Origin: an uncultured Porphyromonadaceae bacterium
GTDB lineage: Bacteria; Bacteroidota; Bacteroidia; Bacteroidales; Muribaculaceae
Direction: 5' to 3'
NCBI GenBank assembly: GCA_905193485.1
Contig: CAJJOX010000085.1
Span: 1 to 8,907, forward strand
DNA length: 8,907 nt
Shown here piece after piece: positions 6,501-8,907 of this stretch. Numbering within the stretch: the first letter of the stretch is position 1; each line of letters starts with the position of its first letter. The position numbers and the translations under genes are program-made. Under the pieces are notes generated by a model that was not told the DNA's origin, made no database searches, and saw only the letters and a list, made by a program, of their open reading frames with translations.

Positions 6501-6886
6501 GATAAGCCGGGTTATGTCGGCCATGACACTTCCTCACCGTGTGAGGGTTGTCTATGGCGTTTCGTCATTTATCTGAGTCCGATGTCACCACCGGACTTTA
6601 GCAGCCTACCCCCCGGCAATGGACGAGCAGCCCTTAAATGCCGGTATACTTGGCTTTGCAACTCATAAGGCGTGCGGCATGTCATATCACTATGTCATCC
6701 GGTGGGCTCTTACCCCGCCTTTTCACCCTTGCCGGCCCGTATTTAACGTATTCCGGCGGTTATTTTCTGTCACGCTACTCTGCCGTTACCGACAGCTTCC
6801 CGTTAGGAAATATGATGCTCTGTGTTGCCCGGACTTTCCTCACACCGCCCAGATGCGGTGAGCGACGAAATGTCCGGCTGCGCTTT
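6489..6886 (-). ncRNA. rnpB: RNase P RNA, bacterial class A
   Basis: This is the catalytic RNA of RNase P, which cleaves the 5' leader from precursor tRNAs. Read on the minus strand, the conserved blocks occur in order: GAGGAAAGTCCGGGC (6842-6828), ACAGAAAATAACCGCC, GGCAAGGGTGAAAAGGCGG, GTAAGAGCCCACC, GGGGTAGGCTGCT, CAGATAAATGA, and AACCCGGCTTAT (6513-6502) near the 3' end. The ends pair as a perfect 10-bp P1: GCAGCCGGAC (6881-6872) with GTCCGGCTGC (6500-6491). The length of about 395 nt is normal for the class. A branched stem-loop at 6520-6558 (GCCAT/ATGGC and GACA/TGTC stems capped by CCTCAC/GTGAGG) stands before the 3' conserved block and is longer than the small hairpin there in E. coli. 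The exact ends are inferred from P1 and the promoter. Open reading frames across this region are spurious. Confidence 0.97.
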
Positions 6887-6891
6887 GCCTG

Positions 6892-6923
6892 CAAAGTTAC
6901 ATATTTTTCCCTCCTGTCACAAA
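6892..6923 (-). promoter_or_regulatory. Bacteroidetes-type promoter for rnpB
   Basis: On the minus strand TTTG (6920-6923) is followed after exactly 20 nt by TAACTTTG (6892-6899), a full match to TTTG-N19-21-TAnnTTTG. The predicted start, about 6885-6888, is a few nucleotides before the first base of the P1 helix at 6881. RNA structure and promoter therefore support each other. Confidence 0.85.
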
Positions 6924-7031
6924 TATATTCCGATGTGTCGACATTATCACAGAAAGATTATATCCACAAAAGATTGTGCCAGACTTCGAATATACCGTTC
7001 CGGCCTAAGAATGAAGGTCCGCTCACTAAAA

Positions 7032-8907
7032 TTATCTCCCCGTACCAAAACGGGAGGTGTCAATATCAGTGTCTTTTGGTTTGAAGCCGTTGAAGCGCCA
7101 GATGAATGTCAGTTTGAGGTTGCGGGTCATGTCATGAACCTTCATTCGGTAGTCCTGGCTGGCATGGCGAATTTTCATTGTGGGCGACCATTTATTGAAT
7201 ATGTCATCCGCTTTCAAATCAAGCTCACAGCAGCGCTTCTTTCCGAACTGCCATTTTACTCCGGCGTCGATTTTCCATATAGCCGACAGGTCGGCAATAC
7301 CTTGCAATGAAGGAGATATGTAGCTGAAATCAATCGATAAGGATATTGGACAATTCTGGCTGAACTTGAATGAATTGGTAAGAGAGCCATAAAAAATCCA
7401 CTTGCTGTTGTCGAAGCTGATGTCGTGGAAATGATCAGCCTTGGCCCGTCGATTCATTATGTTTGCTGTAGCCGATGCGTTCCAGATATACCCCACGTTG
7501 AAGGGGGCATGAAGATTAAGGCCTACCACTCGCTCATAGTTCATGTTGATGGTCTGATATATCAGATTCAGGGCATCGGGCGACTGGTAAGGCAACTGCA
7601 CCGTGGCTTTGTCGCCATATTGAAAATACAAGGTCGCCACATATTTCTGTCTCAGAATATAGCTGAACTGCGCGTCATATTGGATGTAAGACTGAAGCTC
7701 AGGATTTCCTATCACTGTAGAATAGTCGTTGATGTGGCTCGTGCCGCCATGCAGTTCCCAATATGATGGATAAATGTGCTGGGTGTTGAAGTTGAGTTGG
7801 AATATGCTTTTAGACGTTTTATAATATGTGGCGCCGAGTTGGGGAATAAAATTCCAGTTGTGTTGATATTTGCTGTGGTAGTATTCACCCTTTGCCGAAG
7901 CATTGAACGACAGCCCACAGTCGAACGACCGTTGGGTGCCAACATAAAAACTCGCCACATCCTCGTTTAGAACATCATCGAAATCAGGATTATTAGACAT
8001 TACTCCATAATGTTGCGAACTGTGGTCTTTAGAGTGCTGACACTCCGCTCCATAGTTAAGCTGCCATTTGCCCAACTGATGTTGTTGGTCGACATACACG
8101 TGCCATCGGTTTATATCCTGACGGTTTTCCGAGCCAAGCAGATAAGCGGGATCTTTGAACAATGACTGCGAACGGTTTTCGGAATAACAGGTATAGTCGC
8201 CGCCGATCGTCAAGCCGAATGGCGCGACATAACGCAAAGCGATATTATGATAATTGATGGGCGAGAGCATATTGTAGGTATTTGTATAGTTGCCGAGCGT
8301 ACCTGACGATAATCCCCAACTCTTCTGTCCTGAAACGATCTGTCCGTTGTAGGTCAGTTTCAATGTCTTGTATGAGGCGGAGGCGAAGATAGTATTGCTC
8401 CAATTACGGGTTATGCGCCGCATATCGTCCTCAATCACTGTCCGTTTGCCGTCATATAGATGATTCGACCATGTTTCCTCACGGCTCCACGATTTACTGC
8501 GCGTCAGTCCGTAGTTCAAATCAAAAGTCCAGTCTTTGATTGCGTATGTTGCAGCAATAACACCCCCATACGACCCATAATGGGCCTGATTGTATCCTGC
8601 TCTGACTTGCCCTTGCAGACCGTCAAGGGGTGTGGGAGTCTTCAGCACTACATTGATTACGGCACCGTTGACATGATATTTTGCGGGAGCCGAGTACATC
8701 ACATCGACATTTTTTAATCTGTCAACCGGAGTAGTGTAAAGAAGTTGATAAAGATTCTGGAGCGGCATGTTAGTCAGTTCGCCATTGAGAATAATGGTTA
8801 CGTTTGAAGCGCCTGAAAGACCGATCATGCCGTTGTTGTTCACCACGCCAGGCAGGTAACCGAGGGCTTCGAGGATATTGTTTACAGGCTTGTCCCTGAC
8901 AATACCC
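7032..8907 (-). CDS. TonB-dependent-receptor-like outer-membrane beta-barrel protein, N-terminus off the edge
   Basis: This is an outer-membrane barrel of the Bacteroidetes family with a TonB-receptor plug and a C-terminal OMP_b-brl_3-type barrel. The frame stays open to the right edge: G-I-V-R-D-K-P-V-N-N-I-L-E-A-L-G-Y-L-P-G precedes a GTG at 8846, and that is plug sequence, so the real start, signal peptide and any carboxypeptidase-like domain lie outside. About 625 residues are visible. The plug part contains IGLSGASNVTIILNGE, then VDRLKNVDVMYSAPAKY and NGAVINVVLKTP. The rest is alternating aromatic/polar strands rich in Tyr, Trp and Asn. It ends LKLTFIWRF followed by a charged tail with DTSRFG, as in this family. 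The ligand is unknown and no SusD partner follows. Members may import nutrients or act in surface assembly. The nearest downstream feature is the rnpB promoter; no clear terminator is visible in the 108-nt gap. Confidence 0.9.
   Translation of the reverse strand, partial: GIVRDKPVNNILEALGYLPGVVNNNGMIGLSGASNVTIILNGELTNMPLQNLYQLLYTTPVDRLKNVDVMYSAPAKYHVNGAVINVVLKTPTPLDGLQGQVRAGYNQAHYGSYGGVIAATYAIKDWTFDLNYGLTRSKSWSREETWSNHLYDGKRTVIEDDMRRITRNWSNTIFASASYKTLKLTYNGQIVSGQKSWGLSSGTLGNYTNTYNMLSPINYHNIALRYVAPFGLTIGGDYTCYSENRSQSLFKDPAYLLGSENRQDINRWHVYVDQQHQLGKWQLNYGAECQHSKDHSSQHYGVMSNNPDFDDVLNEDVASFYVGTQRSFDCGLSFNASAKGEYYHSKYQHNWNFIPQLGATYYKTSKSIFQLNFNTQHIYPSYWELHGGTSHINDYSTVIGNPELQSYIQYDAQFSYILRQKYVATLYFQYGDKATVQLPYQSPDALNLIYQTINMNYERVVGLNLHAPFNVGYIWNASATANIMNRRAKADHFHDISFDNSKWIFYGSLTNSFKFSQNCPISLSIDFSYISPSLQGIADLSAIWKIDAGVKWQFGKKRCCELDLKADDIFNKWSPTMKIRHASQDYRMKVHDMTRNLKLTFIWRFNGFKPKDTDIDTSRFGTGR

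Noticed and set aside
6619..7310. Three overlapping plus-strand frames (6619-6861, 6638-7084, 6822-7310)
   Set aside because: They lie over the RNase P RNA gene, its promoter, and the end of the barrel gene on the opposite strand; none has a recognisable domain.
8844..8846. GTG at 8846 as the start of the outer-membrane barrel gene
   Set aside because: The frame continues upstream to the window edge with conserved plug-domain sequence, so this is an internal Val codon.
1..8907. Mobile elements, CRISPR arrays, phage or defence genes, tRNAs, riboswitches
   Set aside because: I saw no transposase, integrase, direct-repeat array, tRNA cloverleaf or known riboswitch core in either strand; gene content is core chromosomal plus an efflux operon and an outer-membrane receptor.

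Overview
The window looks like a chromosomal segment from a Bacteroidales bacterium, possibly Muribaculaceae. Two promoters match the Bacteroidetes consensus (TTTG, about 20 nt, TAnnTTTG). There is also an outer-membrane beta-barrel protein ending in the DTSRFG tail familiar from that group, and start codons lack strong Shine-Dalgarno sequences. The family-level placement is inference.

Plus strand, 1-2416: the distal end of a heavy-metal-type RND efflux operon. It holds the C-terminal part of a CusA/CzcA-like permease, cut by the left edge, overlapping by 4 nt the start of a TolC/CzcC-like outer-membrane channel. No periplasmic adaptor gene follows; if the operon has one, it lies upstream of the window.

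Minus strand, 8907-2410: all remaining genes point left. In transcription order they are: a TonB-receptor-type outer-membrane barrel protein (start beyond the right edge); rnpB, the class A RNase P RNA, with a near-ideal promoter and a T6 tract at its 3' end; engB (yihA/ysxC), a ribosome-assembly GTPase starting only about 35 nt after rnpB; a 58-codon Cys/Lys/Arg-rich small ORF; a long RelA/SpoT-family (p)ppGpp synthetase with a degenerate hydrolase domain, its own promoter, and a 12-bp inverted repeat just upstream of it; and an uncharacterised lipoprotein that starts inside the last 20 nt of relA. The lipoprotein and efflux-channel genes converge and overlap by 7 nt, with no proper terminator between them.

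The central block links tRNA processing (rnpB), ribosome assembly (engB) and the stringent response (relA), so a growth-control neighbourhood is plausible, though co-location does not prove common function. I see no mobile element, CRISPR array, tRNA, phage gene or defence system. The least explained items are the small CxC protein, the relA-coupled lipoprotein, and the hairpin/promoter arrangements between engB and relA. No stretch over 300 nt lacks a gene; the 108 nt between the barrel gene and the rnpB promoter (6924-7031) show nothing I can name.
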